Below are positions 11,301-22,179 of a stretch of 64,000 nucleotides of DNA, piece by piece. A program made the position numbers and the translations under genes. Position 1 is the first letter of the stretch. The number at the start of each line of letters is the position of its first letter. The stretch lies in contig CAJZHL010000001.1 of the NCBI GenBank assembly GCA_916048055.1, forward strand, positions 1,982,421 to 2,046,420, in the 5' to 3' direction. Below the pieces are notes generated by a model, which made no database searches, was not told the origin of the DNA, and saw only the letters and a program-made list of their open reading frames with translations. Source of the stretch: Pedinophyceae sp. YPF-701 (lineage: Eukaryota; Chlorophyta; Pedinophyceae).

Positions 11301-12216
11301 GCGCGGGTTTGGGCTCGAGGAGGAGGACAAGCCCGCGGGCGCGGAGGACGACGACGGCGAGGGCGACGCGGGCGTGCGCGTGGCGCTCACGAAGCGGGAC
11401 ATCGAGCGCGCGGAGGAGCGGCGGGCGCAGGAGGAGGCGGACGCGCGGGCGCGGGCGGAGGCCGAGGAGCGCGAGCGGGAGGAGGCGGAGCGCGCGGCGG
11501 CGTACCGGGCGGGGCTGGAGGCGCGCCGGGCGGGAGAGGAGGAGCGCCTGCGCGAGGAGCGGATGAAGGCCGCCGCGCCGTCGGGCGCGATGGCCGCCGC
11601 GCTGGCGGCGCGCAGCGCCGCGGGCGCGGTGGAGACGGGCGGCGCGATGCCCGCCGCGCCGGTGACTGGCGCCCCCGCGGCCGCGCCGCTGTCGGCCGAC
11701 GCGGGCGGCGGCGGGGCGGCGGCGGCGGCTGCCGTGGCGGCGCAGCTGGCAGCCCGCATCAACACTGGCAAGGCGCAGCGCGACACGACGCAGTTCGAGG
11801 CGGAGCTGGAGATCAACGACTTCCCGCAGCACGCGCGCTGGCAGGCCACGCACAAGAACACCATGGCGGAGATCACCGACACGACGGGGTGCGCCGTCAC
11901 CGTCAAGGGCCTCTACTACAAGCCCGGAGCACACATCCCTGAAGGTGCGTCGTCTCGCCGCCGAGGACCGCGCGCGGCCGTGCGTTGCTCCTTTTTGCGC
12001 GCGCATGTGTGCCCGAGTGCCGCGCCTGACGCGCCGCGCCCCCCGCGCCCCGCGTGTGCAGGAGAGCGCAAGCTGCATTTGTTGATCACAGGTCCCAGCG
12101 TTGAGGCAGTGAAGCAAGCGAAACAGATTCTGAAGACCGTCCTGGAAGAGGCCACGGAGAAGTCCCTGCGCCGAGACGCCGCGTCCGGCTCCGCGCAGGG
12201 CCGCTACACTGTCTGA
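8359..12216 (+). CDS. PRP5: DEAD-box spliceosomal RNA helicase PRP5/DDX46
   Basis: Exons 8359-8436, 8680-11944 and 12062-12216 give 1165 aa. The N-terminus is an RS-rich arm (RRSRSKSRDRDGRRRRS), then a long disordered alanine/proline/acidic region (EEEEEESSEEEDD near 9780-9815). Helicase motifs follow in order: Q-motif region GFERPMPIQAQALPV, motif I AKTGSGKT (10162-10185), motif II DEAD (10501-10512), SAT (10594-10602) and HRVGRTGRAG (from 11029). A charged coiled region precedes a C-terminal KH-like domain (FEAELEINDFPQHARW to VKQAKQILKTVLEE) that is diagnostic of PRP5/DDX46 rather than other DEAD proteins. PRP5 remodels U2 snRNP during branch-site recognition. Both introns (243 and 117 nt) are multiples of three and stop-free. 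The DDX46 assignment is secure; the ATG at 8359 directly precedes the RS arm. Confidence 0.95.
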   Translation: MARRSRSKSRDRDGRRRRSRSRSRERVRAPNAPRRGPAAPSRRTVRGRSRPPPRAADWGYICAQRLLPLDLGGRCGDGASACRRRAPPSGTAAVLDLSCPCPPAHTQDRDSRDRRGHRDRRRRRSPSEDRRSSKHRRTDASPSDHAANAAAPARGPTPPPPVRAPLPTQPAAGAPPPAAPRSPSAGPPPDDAARSLPTIEADIEKRRQRAAAWQAKAKLLAAKTQAGAGAAPAPPPAAPPADVDSEGFKPPPKRGQEDSGENEAFGSVHGGVAAAGAAPQAAAAPLARFKLKPAFGVARAGGVLGGKKLPAGAQPITSYGTSFRIKPLAGFGIARPRTPVVPLAPGEESPPKRRAGDAEPDALAGGEPRSPERREAPGAGAAEEPPGSPAAKSGESGGEVDPLEAFMEAQAPVPKQIRSGEDAGGDGEGGGDVAMEGAGPGGAASGGSGGAGAVAVKSRGGGRAGLAWLESDSEEEEEEESSEEEDDAKWAEKVRAGRTKGDRLGVVDHSKVEYPAFRRNFFIEPPELARMTDEEVAAARQQLDGIRVRGKAVPKPVQHWNQAGLSSRVLDTLRKAGFERPMPIQAQALPVIMSGRDCIGIAKTGSGKTMAYLLPLLRHARDQPALQDGDGPIGLIMAPTRELVQQIGKDARRVGAAAGLSVVQVYGGTGMGAQISALRRGAEVVVCTPGRMIDVLITNNGKVTNLRRVTYLVLDEADRMFDMGFEPQIRRIVQNIRPDRQTVLFSATFPKQVEALARQVLTSPVQIDVGGRSVVNRDIEQLVELRPEEERLMRLLEILGEWYDRGKVLVFVATHEKCDNMYRDLLRLGYPCLSLHGGKEQADRQCTIEDFKGGVSNIMVATSVAARGLDVKDLVLVVNYDPPNHLEDYVHRVGRTGRAGNKGTAITFISEEEEAVAPDLARAMRDAGKPVPEDLLALAKAFQDKRREGKARAHGSGFGGSGFRFDAGEEEAKRRERNKLRRGFGLEEEDKPAGAEDDDGEGDAGVRVALTKRDIERAEERRAQEEADARARAEAEEREREEAERAAAYRAGLEARRAGEEERLREERMKAAAPSGAMAAALAARSAAGAVETGGAMPAAPVTGAPAAAPLSADAGGGGAAAAAAVAAQLAARINTGKAQRDTTQFEAELEINDFPQHARWQATHKNTMAEITDTTGCAVTVKGLYYKPGAHIPEGASSRRRGPRAAVRCSFLRAHVCPSAAPDAPRPPRPACAGERKLHLLITGPSVEAVKQAKQILKTVLEEATEKSLRRDAASGSAQGRYTV

Positions 12217-13641
12217 ATTTTCCAGGTGCTTGCACGCCCGGGAGCGCGCGCCGCGGAGGCGACGCGGCGGCACGTAGGTGCAGGAGGGCGGGCGACGAGG
12301 CGACGGGGAGGGCAACGAGGCGAGGGGGGCGAGGGGGGAGCTCACCGGGGGCGGCGGCGGCCGCGGAGAATCGACCGGTGCCAGCAGTGGAGCAGCGTGC
12401 CGATGTTGCGCCCCGACCCCGCGTCGTGCGTACCGACAGCGACTTGGCCGCCGGGCCGTGGCTGTGCAGGGGCGACTCCCGGGAATGGACGTGCGGCGTC
12501 ACTCTGATCCGGAGGCGTTCTGCCGCGCGGCAGGCGCACGCACGCTGCCCCCGCGCACCAGGAGTCTTCGGGCGCCGCGCATTCCCCCACCGAGCGCCGC
12601 GAAACGGAACCACCCACCACCGCCGGAGCGACCCCCCCCCTTCTCCAGGTTGCGAGACCAGCCGCGGCCGCCCTCCAACCCCGCACGCCATTGTGAGAGT
12701 GCTGCATGCCCCCCTTTTTGCTCGCGCCCGGTTTCTTTTTTCGGCGCACCCCGCGCATGCCGCGCTCGCCTGCCGGTGCCCCCCGCGGCCCGTCCTGCGG
12801 CGCAGGTCACCGCACGAGGCGCGCAGCCAGGATCAGGCCCCCCCCACCCTCCAACCTTCCCGGGGTCAAGCCCGTGGCTACTGCCGGGAGCCGCCATCAC
12901 CACCGCCCCTGCCGCCGGGGCGAATCCCCGCGGCGGGCGTGTGGCGGCTCCGACGCGCGGCGGAGGAGCTGTGGAAGCGACGCGGTGGCGCGAATGGGGG
13001 AGCCCCTGCGATGGGGTCAGGCCTTGAGACGAGGCGATGCGATGACCACGGTGCGCGCACGCCAACGCACACGCTCCAGCGCGTCGAGGCGGCCGGTCTG
13101 TCCCCGGTCTGCACGCACGGTCGCACGCGCCAGGGCACGCTTCCCACTCGCCCCCCCGACTGACTGCGGACAGGCCGACGGCGGCGTCGAATGACGCTGC
13201 GCGGGCGCAGCCAAGAACGGCGGTGGAGACGCGCCTGTAGGCGCGAGCGTCCGGTGCGCGTGCCGTGCCTCCCCGCGCGTCAGAGCTTGTGTGTGCGCGT
13301 GCATGCGTGTCTGTGTGCTCTGCATGCTGTCAGTCATGTCCTTGCATGTGCTCTCGCAGCTAGTGCGCCGGCAGTGCAACCGCCGACGCCCGTGGCGCGC
13401 CGGATCTGCGTCAAAATTCCCCGCATCGCGCGATGTACCGTAGCGAACCACACGCCCCCTACGGCAGCTGAGATGTCACGCCCGCGCACAGTCAACTTTC
13501 TTTGTACATTCTTCGCTCTTGGCGGAAGTCACATCGCTCTGCCATCGCATCTACCGCACGGACAAGTCTCGTGTGATGCTTCCGCCGCCTCTCCCGCCCC
13601 CCGTCTCACCTGCTCGCACCGGGGCGGACCGCCCGCCGCTG
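12217..13641. other. Convergent intergenic stretch, no supported gene
   Basis: It lies between the 3' ends of PRP5 (+) and citrate synthase (-). It contains C-rich runs (around 12630, 12840 and 13150) and open frames with arginine/proline-rich translations only. The segment near 13480-13560 is less GC-rich and lies just beyond the citrate synthase stop, so it may be its 3' UTR. Confidence 0.5.
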
Positions 13642-15875
13642 CTACTGGGCGACGTGCACGGAGGCGAAATCCATGGACACCTCCTGCAGCTCGATGTCGC
13701 GGTGCTGTTGTTTCTTGCGCTCCAACACCGCCAGCTCCACGTCCGGGGGCGTGGCCGCGGGCGACTTGGAGAGGCGGCCCTCCCCGCTCGGCGTGAAGGT
13801 CCTGTCCATGTGCCCCTGGAACGCCTGCCTGGGTCTCGAAATCTTCGGCGGGAGCTGCGGAGGGGGCGCGATTCGCGCTTGTTCAGATGATGCGACAGCG
13901 CCGGGCCAGAACATGTCGTTGCACGGGGCGACGTGCGGCGCCCACCTCCTCGGCCATCTCCTTCCACTGCGCGACCCAGCCCACGGTGCGCGACACGGCG
14001 AAGAGCACGGTGTACATGGACATGGGGATGCCCAGCGCGCGCAGGACGATGCCCGAGTAGAAGTCCACGTTCGGGTAGAGGTTGCGCGCGACGAAGTACT
14101 CGTCGTTCGTCGCGATCCGCTCGAGCTCGATCGCGACGTCGAGCAGCGGGTCCTTGAGCTGCAGGTGGCCCAGGACCTCGCGGCACACGTCCTGCATGGC
14201 GCGCGCGCGCGGGTCGTACGTCTTGTACACGCGGTGCCCGAAGCCCATGAGGCGGAAGGGGTCGTCGCGGTCCTTGGCGCGCGCGACGTACTCCGGGATG
14301 CGGTCCGGGGTGCCGATCTCGATGAGCATCTTGAGGACGGCCTCGTTGGCGCCGCCGTGCGCGGGGCCCCACAGCGTGGCGATGCCCGCGGCGATGCACG
14401 CGTACGGGTTCGCCTGCGACGACCCGGCGCTGCGCACCGTCGACGTGCTGGCGTTCTGCTCGTGGTCCATGTGCAGGACGATGATCTTCTCGAGGGCGCG
14501 CGCGAGGACGGGGTCGAGCACGAACGGCTCGGTGGGGACGGCGTGGAGCATGTACAGGAGGTTCGCCGCGTAGCTGCGGGGGGCGCGCGCGGTCGGGGCG
14601 GCGGGTGAGAGGACGAGCGCGCAAGCGGGCGCCCAGGCGCCGCGGACGTGCGGCGCGGGGGAGCGGCACCTGAGGCCCTTCTTCGGGTAGACGCACGGCT
14701 CGCCGATGCTGTGCTTGTACGCCATGGCGGCCAGCGTGGGCACCTTTGCGATGAGGTTGATGCACGCGTCGTCGCGCAGGCGCGGGTTCCAGATGTCGTC
14801 GAACGGGAAGAAGGCGGAGAGCGCGCCGACCACTCCGACCATGATGGCCATCGGGTGGGCGTCGCGCTTGAACCCCTCGAAGAACTTGGTCAGGCTGACG
14901 TGGACCAGCATGTTGGTCTCAATGCGGTGCCGGAACACCCCCTGCGCGCACCGGAAAGGAGGGCGCGGCGTAAAGCGCTGCGGCGGCGCGGAGCGGGCGG
15001 GCGCGCGCGGCCGTCGGGAGCGCACCCGTTCGTGGAGCGAGGGCAGGTTGCCGTACAGCAGAAGGAAGCAGCTGTCGATCCAGTCGCCCTGCTGCGCGAG
15101 GTCCAACACGTCGTACCCGCGGTACAGCAGCCTGCGGGAGGCGTCGGGCGCCTCGCGGGCCGTCAGCCGGGGGGGGAGCGGGATGTGGAGGCGCACGCGG
15201 GCGGAGCCAACCGCCGCCCGACCCACCTGCCGGCCTTGCCGTCGATGAACGTGATCGTGCTGCGACATGCGCCTGCGACGGGAGCCCATCATCGCTGGAG
15301 GCGCGTCAGGAGGCGCTCGACATCAGAAGTGGACTCGCGCAGGGTCGGCGGGCGTGTGGTTTGTGGCAATGTGGCAGACCCATTGCGTCGCCCCCAGCGA
15401 GGTTCGCGCGGACAGTGCAGCATGCAGGCAGGAGCACAGCGATCACTGTGTCGCGGCGCGGCCTTCGTCGTCGCAATGAGCCGCGAGCACGGCGCGCTGG
15501 CGGCCGCGGGAGAGCAGCGGGGGAATCATGCCGATGATCAGCGCGCCTGACCTGTGCTCATGAAACCGGGGTCGAACGTACACACGCCCGTCTTCCCGTA
15601 CAGCGAACGGACGTCGACGAACCTTGCGCCGGAGGCGTCCTGCGTCGCTCGAAGCACGCGACGGCCTCGTTCTCATGCAGTGCGCGCAACCACCGCGGCA
15701 GGCTGATGCGGTCGGGACGTACCCGGAACGCGGGGAGCGGGATCTCCTCGCCGTCCGGCAGCCTCAGCGTCGCGTCTCCGAGCGGCGTCGGGGCGCTCGC
15801 CGACCACCCCTGCACCTCCTCCTGCGACCTGCGCGCCAGCTGCAACCGCCGTCGCGTCCCTTCTGGCCCCGACAT
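13642..15875 (-). CDS. Citrate synthase, bacterial-like type II (glyoxysomal CSY class)
   Basis: Seven exons (15875-15723, 15639-15552, 15272-15227, 15131-15026, 14941-14670, 14573-13946, 13854-13642) give 501 aa. Each junction restores family sequence, for example [11 protein letters not shown] joined to [14 protein letters not shown] joined to [12 protein letters not shown]. Catalytic residues are present: His in [11 protein letters not shown], His in [14 protein letters not shown] and Asp in NVDFYSG. The CoA/substrate block [12 protein letters not shown] and the terminal RPRQ are also present. The enzyme condenses acetyl-CoA and oxaloacetate to citrate. Sequence style matches bacterial and plant peroxisomal enzymes rather than the mitochondrial type. 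After RPRQ there are about 60 residues, some 40 more than usual, including a charged segment ([14 protein letters not shown]). No clear PTS1 or PTS2 is visible, so localisation is open. The start at 15875 is provisional. Confidence 0.9.
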
Positions 15876-16656
15876 CGCGCCTCCAGCAGCGTGACACGGG
15901 CCCGCAGTGACCGCAGCTCGCCGTTGCGCCCGGCGTCGACCGCGGCGACCGCCCGTGTGTCCCCCGGGCCCTCGGAGAGGGGCCTCTTGACCACTGGTCA
16001 CCAGGCACCGCCGCGCTCCCGCGCGAAGGCCGCGCCGGCCGCGCGGGGGCGCGCAGAGCAGCCACTGGACCTTGGTCGCGACATCGGCCGACGGGCGGTT
16101 CCATCTCGCGGGCCGTCCAGTGTTGCTTCGCGCGGCTTGGGCAGGCCTGCCGTGCTCGTGCCCCGACCGCGCGCACTGATCTGCTCTCCGCGAGGTATTT
16201 ATGCTTCTTCGATTTCGGCCGCGGCGGTATACTGGCCAGCGGCACGCGTAGGCGCCCACGGCGAGTCGTCAGCCGAAGCGGTGAGAACGGCCAGACCACC
16301 CCAGTGACGCCCCCCGCGTGTCCACGCCCCTCACCGAGCGTGATTCGCGCGCGCAGCCGACGCCCGGTTTCGTCCGCGCCCGTGCGCGCAATTCTCGTTG
16401 CCATACTGCGCCCCCCTCTCACCGCACGGCCGCGGCGCACCCCCGGCCCGCTCTCGCGCCTTGTGGCGCGTGAGACAGGCTCCGCCGCCGCAGCAGGCCA
16501 GCCCAAGCCGCGAGCGCCGCGCGCACGCCTTGGCCCAGCGCCCCTTTTCTGAGTGTGCTGCTCACGGAACGCTACCGCACCGCGACATGCAGGGACGCGC
16601 AGCATCCGATCCGGCTCCGTGCGGCAACCCTGGGCCAGGAGCGCTGGCTGCACAGC
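15876..16656. promoter_or_regulatory. Divergent intergenic region (citrate synthase / PAS-ankyrin)
   Basis: These 781 bp lie between two start codons on opposite strands. A missed 5' exon of citrate synthase (for example a targeting peptide) could lie here. No defined promoter motif was recognised. Confidence 0.35.
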
Positions 16657-19600
16657 ATGGAAGCGGGCGGCGCGCACGGAGATGCGGGAGGTGAGTGGCC
16701 TTGCGCACTTTCCAACCAGTTCGGTCGCACGTTGCACGCGGGCGACTCCTCGCCTTGTTCCGGCGCGCGGGCGGCGACTTCGCGACCCACGTCCGCACAG
16801 GAGCCGCGTCCACCGCGCGACCGGCCCCGGGCGGGGCGGGGCAGGCCGCGCGAGGCGGCGCGGCGCACCACCCGTGCGCGGGACCGTCGCGCTCGCGCGG
16901 CGCTGGCGCCAACGGACCGCGGCCCCGCGGCGTCGCGCTGATATGCAGAGCAGGACGTGGACGACATCGTCCTGGCGGACGACGAGTGGGCGAGGCTGCG
17001 CGCCGACCACAGCTCGGGGGTTCGCGGCGTGCTGGGGCGCATCGGGCACCTCAAGGGCGTCCTGGAGCAGGCCATCGAGCGCCTTGACAGGCTGAAGCTC
17101 TGCCACGACGAGGCCGCCCTGCGCGCCAGCGACCTCATGTCCGTCCTCGAGGTGCGACCCACCCTGCCGCGGCCCCCCGCGCGTGATGTCCTCGCCGCGA
17201 GCCGCGCCGGCGCCCCGAGCGGCTGCGCGTGTCGTCCCGGGCAGCTCACCCGCCCGCCCGCGTCCGCGCGGCCCCCGGCGCGCAGGACCTGCCCTCGGAC
17301 TGCTTCTTCGTGCTGGACCCGGCCGGCCACGTGCTCTACTCCTCGGACAACGTGGCGGCAGTCCTCGGCGTGCCCCGGGAGAGCATGGAGGGCAAGCCGC
17401 TGCAGGCCCACCTCGGGCTGCGCGACGCCGCCGAGTTCGCGCACTGCCTGCTCCACGGGCACCAGTGCGCGCTCGAGGGCCACCCGCCGCGCTCCGCCGC
17501 CACCTGGCTCGCCCGCTGCGTCATGCCCTCGGACGACCCCGACGCCCCGCACGCCCGCGCCGTGCTGCCCGTCGTCGTGTCGCTGGGCTGGCTGGGCTCG
17601 AGCGCCGCCGACGCCGCGCACATCGGCTCCGCGTCGTCCGGGGCCGCCGCGGACGCGCCCGTGGTGTTCGCGATGCTGCACCGCCTCCAGACCGCGACCA
17701 ACGTCCGCCCGAAGGGGACCAACGACCGGTTCGAGCCCGGCGTGACGGGGCTGTACAGCAGCACCACGAGCCGGCGCAGCGTGGCGAGCAGCAGCGTCAC
17801 GGAGGGCGCGCGCACGACGGACACGCAGATGGAGCCGCGCCAGCAGCAGCACGTGCCGCCGCTGTCGCTCTCCGAGGTGATGGCGCACGCGGCCGTCGAG
17901 GAGTCGCCGTTCCCGGCCGTGCTGGTGGACGCGCGCACGGGGCGCGCCACGGCCGCGTCGTCGTGCCTCGCCGCCACGCCGCTCGGCGTCCCCGCGGGCG
18001 CGCTCGTCGGCGCGCAGGTCGCGTCGTGCCTGGTGGTCGGCGACGGCGGCCCCGCGTTCGACGAGGCCCTGGCGGCGGTGCGCGAGTCGGGCAGGTGCCA
18101 GCGCGTCGTCGGGCAGCTGCGCCCGGCGTCCGACGGCGGGGCCGCGACGCCGTTCGCGGGCCTGCTCTTCCGGCACTTTGCCGCGGCGGGCAGCGACGGC
18201 GACGCGGACCCGACGGTCGTGTTCGCGCTCGCGCCCAGTGCGCTCCACCTGGCCACGCTCGCGTCCTCCGCGCGCATCGCGGGCCTCCTGCGCGTGTGCC
18301 CGTCGTTCGTGTTCCGCACCGACGTCTTCCTCGACGTGCTCGCGAGCTCCGCGCTCTACCAGCGCGTGTCGGGCGCGTCCGCGGAGGACGTGGTCGGCAC
18401 CAACCTCCTCTCGTGCATCGCGACCCGGGACGGCGCGAACGTCCGCGACACCGCGCGCGCCCTGGTGCGGGCCGCGCGCGTCGCCGAGGCGGCCACGGGG
18501 CGCCCCAGCCACGAGCCCTCGCGCGTGCGGTACAGCCGCATCATCCGCGGCGTCGAGGTCGAGGTCGACGCCAACGTGGTCGCCCTCGTCCCCGCGGCGC
18601 ACACCGCGGAGCTCCTCTTCATCGAGGACCCCCTGGACTCCCCCCAGGCGCGCGAGCTGGGTCTGGGCCCCGCGGCCGCGCCGGAGGACATGCCGTACCC
18701 GCGCGCGACGGGCTTCCGGCTGCCGCCCGGCGGCACGGCGGCGGACGACGCGCTGCGCCCGGCGTCGCTGCCCAGCCTGGCGGCCCAGGAGGACGCGCCG
18801 CTGGTGGAGACGCTCTCCGAGGCGCTGCAGACGCTCGAGGCGCAGACGGGCGGGCACATCTCGCGCACCCGGTGGGCGCGGCGGCTGCTGCGCGGCCTGT
18901 CGATGCCGACGGGCGTGACGTACTGGGTCACGAACAAGGCGGTGGACGTGCTGTGGAGCTCGGAGCAGGTGCAGGACGTCTTCGCGCGGGACTTCAAGGC
19001 AGGGATGAACCTGTACACGCTGACGCCGAACGACGTGCTCTCGCAGGCGCGCGACATGCACATGGAGAACATCCACAGCGATCACCACGGGCTGCATCCC
19101 TACTCGGTGACGCCCGTGCTGCTGAACGGCGTGCGCGGCGACGGCACGCGCTTCCCCACGAGCACCACGTACGTGTACACCTCGAGCGGGGCCGGCCCCG
19201 CGACGGAGACGCGCGTCGCCTTCGCCATCCGCGACGACTCGGACTACGCGCACGGCATGGCGCCGCCCGTGGTGCCGCCCGAGCGCATCGGCACCGGCAT
19301 GCACTGCGTCCGCATGCGCGTCTCGTGCGACGGCAACGTCTCCGCGGTCGCGGGCGAGTGCCGCGCCATCTTCGAGCGCCCCCCGCGGCAGATCCTGGGC
19401 AACCTGCTGCTCGACCTGGTGCACAAGGACGACCGCGAGCGCGTCGCGCAGGTGCTCTCCGACGCGCTCTACCGCGCGAGCACCGTCGAGGACAGCGAGC
19501 CGGGCAAGGTCGTCTTCCGGCCCAAGCGCGTGCCGCTCAAGGAGCTGCCCTCCGCAGCCACCCCCGCGGGCAACCCCGCGCAGCGCAGCCGCTCGGCGCG

Positions 19601-20955
19601 CGAGCCCGGGCAGGCCGAGCGCCTCAGGCAGGACGCGCAGGGGCAGTGCGTTGAGGCCATCCTGCGCCCCACCAAGGACGGCGGCTGCGACGTGCACCTG
19701 TGCGACGTCCTCCGCGACGCCAACCTCCAGGCCGCGCGCATGGTCCCGGACGTCCTCATGCGCCACATCCAGGTGCCCGTCGTCGAGCTCGACGCCGCCG
19801 GCGAGGTCGTGAACGCGACCGCCGCCGCCGCCGGCCCGGGCGGCGCCGCGGCCACCGGCGCGACCATCCGCCAGGCGCCGGGCGTCGACGCATGGGACCG
19901 CGCGGCCGCGGCCGCCCTGCGCTCCGCTGGGGCGCCCGCGACGGCGTCCCGCAGCTTCGCGCTCCAGGACGCCGCCAGCGGCCGCGCCGGCGAGGTGGTC
20001 GTGCACCGTGCGTGGGTGCTCGTGCCCAGCCAGGGCGACAACAGCACCTCCCTGCGCGGGTTCAGCGCCATCCACCAGCCGCTGCCCGCCGCGGCGCCCG
20101 CGACCTCGGGGGGCGCGGTCAACCTGACGGCGGACGCGGCGAGCGCGGCGGCGGCGGCGGCGGCTGCGGCGCGGCGGACCAAGCCCGGCCCTTTGCTGCA
20201 AGTGCAGGCGCCCACGTCGCAGGGCCGCGACGGCACGGGGCCGAGCGGCGCCGCGAGGCTGAGCGGGGGCGGCCAGATGGGCAGCGCGGGCCTGTCCGGG
20301 CAGCTGCGCGGCGCGCAGGAGCCCCGCGGGGGGCCCGCGCTGACGCCGCTGCACCTTGCCCAACAGCTGCACGACATCGTGTCGCGCGGCGACACGGAGG
20401 GCATGCACTACGTCCTCATGACCCTGGGGCAGGAGAGCAAGGGCGGCGCGCAGGCGCTGCAGGTGGCCATCAGCGGGAGTCTGTCGGGGAGCGGCGTGTC
20501 GCCCGTGCACCACGCCGCGCTCGAGGGCGCCACGCGCATCCTCTCCCTGCTCCTGTCGGTCGCCCCGCAGTCCGTGCGCCAGCTCGACGAGCAGGGCAAC
20601 GCGCCTCTGCACCACGCGGCCGCCGCGGGCCAGGCGGAGTCGGCGCAGCTCCTGGCATGCATGGGTGCGCCCAGACCCCCCCCCCCGCCCTCCCGCGTCC
20701 CCTGCCCAACCTCTCCTCCAATGCGCACCCCTGCCCGCCCGCCCGCACGCAGCGCACGTCGCTCACGCCTCGCGCCGTCCCTCCCCCGTCCCCGCAGGCC
20801 CGGACATGCTGCTGGCCCGCAACGCGCAGGGACGGTCCCCGCTGGAGGTGGCCGAGACCGCGGGGCACTGGCAGACCGCGCAGAACCTCCGGGCGATCAT
20901 CCAGCAGCACCTGGCGTCGCAGTTCGCCAATATGCGGGTTGACAACCTGTCTTGA
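16657..20955 (+). CDS. Large PAS-like sensor protein with C-terminal ankyrin repeats
   Basis: Exons 16657-16690, 16949-17151, 17286-20664 and 20798-20955 give 1257 aa. The N-terminus is a short acidic lead and a helical coiled-coil-like segment (LGRIGHLKGVLEQAIERLDR), followed by a PAS-like domain (DCFFVLDPAGHVLYSSDNVA, GVPRESMEGKPL). Further PAS-like blocks appear near residues 270-330 (FPAVLVDARTGRATAAS), ~620-760 (VTYWVTNKAVDVLWSSEQVQ) and ~730-800 (VRMRVSCDGNVSAVAGECRA). The last intron splits ankyrin repeats: DEQGNAPLHHAAAAGQAES, then ARNAQGRSPLEVAETAGHW. A poly-alanine/glycine linker separates the sensor and ankyrin parts. No kinase, cyclase or DNA-binding output domain was seen. Function unknown; a signalling scaffold is plausible. 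The first 34-nt exon is the least certain part. Confidence 0.65.
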
Positions 20956-22179
20956 GCCCGTCACCCGCGGCTCGGCTGACTCACCGCGCCAGTGGCGCGC
21001 GCAGGAGAAAACCGGTCCCAGTGCGATGCCCGCGTCGCGTGCACCACACACAGACCGGGGCGCCCACCTCGCCCTGCTCATGCCAGTCCGACTGCTTCAT
21101 CCAGACCCCCGGGACCGCTAGCGCCGCTAGCGCTGCGCCAGCTGTCCCCGCCAGCCCGTCCCGCTCCTCGACCCCCGCCGGCACTTCCATGGGCTGTGCA
21201 GCCCTCGCGTAGGCCTCCGGGGGTGTAGCCTTTTTCACCCCCCCACCTGCATGCACCAGCCGAGTACGTGTGCAGCACGAACAGCTGCTGAAATCTCCCA
21301 CCGTGTCCTTCCTCCTCCTTCCTTCCCCCCCCTCCCCCCCCCGCCATGCGAGTCCGTCAGGCAGAGCAGAGCGAGGCCCCCCCTCGCGCAGCGGCGTCCA
21401 TATCGACGCACATGCTGCCTGTCCCATCTGTTGCTTCAGTCGAACACCTCTGTGCGCGCAACACGCGCGACCATCGACCACCGAGGCCATCGTTCGCGCT
21501 GCGCGACGCGTTGGTCCCTGGCCGCGCTGTACTGAGCCTTGCTCTCCATGCGGAAACGCAGGGTCGTGCGCGGCGCTGCGCACGATGCCCCATGCGTGCT
21601 GTGATTCTAAAGATGCATGTGGACTGGGCGGTCCCACGCGCGAAGGATTGAGCTCGGTCCTGAACGCGACACGTGGCTGGCATGGGTCCGTCCTTGCACA
21701 CTGCTGCGGCGAAGAGAGCACCCTGGAGGAGCACCGTCTTCCTGCCGCCATGCATGGACCACGACGTTGAAGCACGACAGTGAACTCTCGTGGGAAACCC
21801 CAGGCTTGTTTTCCCGGGAGTGTGAGGAGTGAAAGAACAGCAGTTGAACAGCACTTCCCGCTCGGAGACGCGAAATGGAACGGTGAGCGCGACGGGCTGT
21901 CGGCTGTCGGCGCGTCTTTGGCGGATACCTTCGAGGATGCTGCGCAGCCTGCCTCGGGGTTCGCGGAGTCTCTTCTGCTGCATCTGTGCAAGAAGTAATT
22001 GAGTCGCGGGTTGTGCGTCAGGGGCGTGGCCGCGCAACTCAACCCCGTGCGGCAGTGACGACATGCGCGCCTGGCAGCTACTTTGTCATCACAGTGGCGA
22101 CCCGCGGCCCGCCAGCTTGAGTCTGACGCTGCGCGCCTACCCCTCAATCCCAGCAGCGCCCCCGCGCCCCGCGACGTCC
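20956..22179. other. Convergent intergenic stretch, no supported gene
   Basis: It lies between the 3' ends of the PAS-ankyrin gene (+) and the transhydrogenase gene (-). It holds pyrimidine-rich runs near 21305-21345 and a locally less GC-rich part (21780-22010). A 72-codon frame on the plus strand ending at 21998 starts with GTG, has no recognisable domain and was not called. Confidence 0.5.

Noticed and set aside
8569-12345. A 1258-codon minus-strand open frame opposite PRP5
   Set aside because: Shadow of the DEAD-box gene; low-complexity translation with no conserved motif.
13642-15875. Citrate synthase as bacterial contamination or recent bacterial transfer
   Set aside because: The sequence is bacterial-like, but six spliceosomal introns with the local splice consensus and local GC are present. 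Plant peroxisomal citrate synthases are naturally of this type.
16572-20615. A 1347-codon minus-strand open frame opposite the PAS-ankyrin gene
   Set aside because: The plus-strand frame has PAS and ankyrin motifs and coherent splice sites; the minus frame has none.
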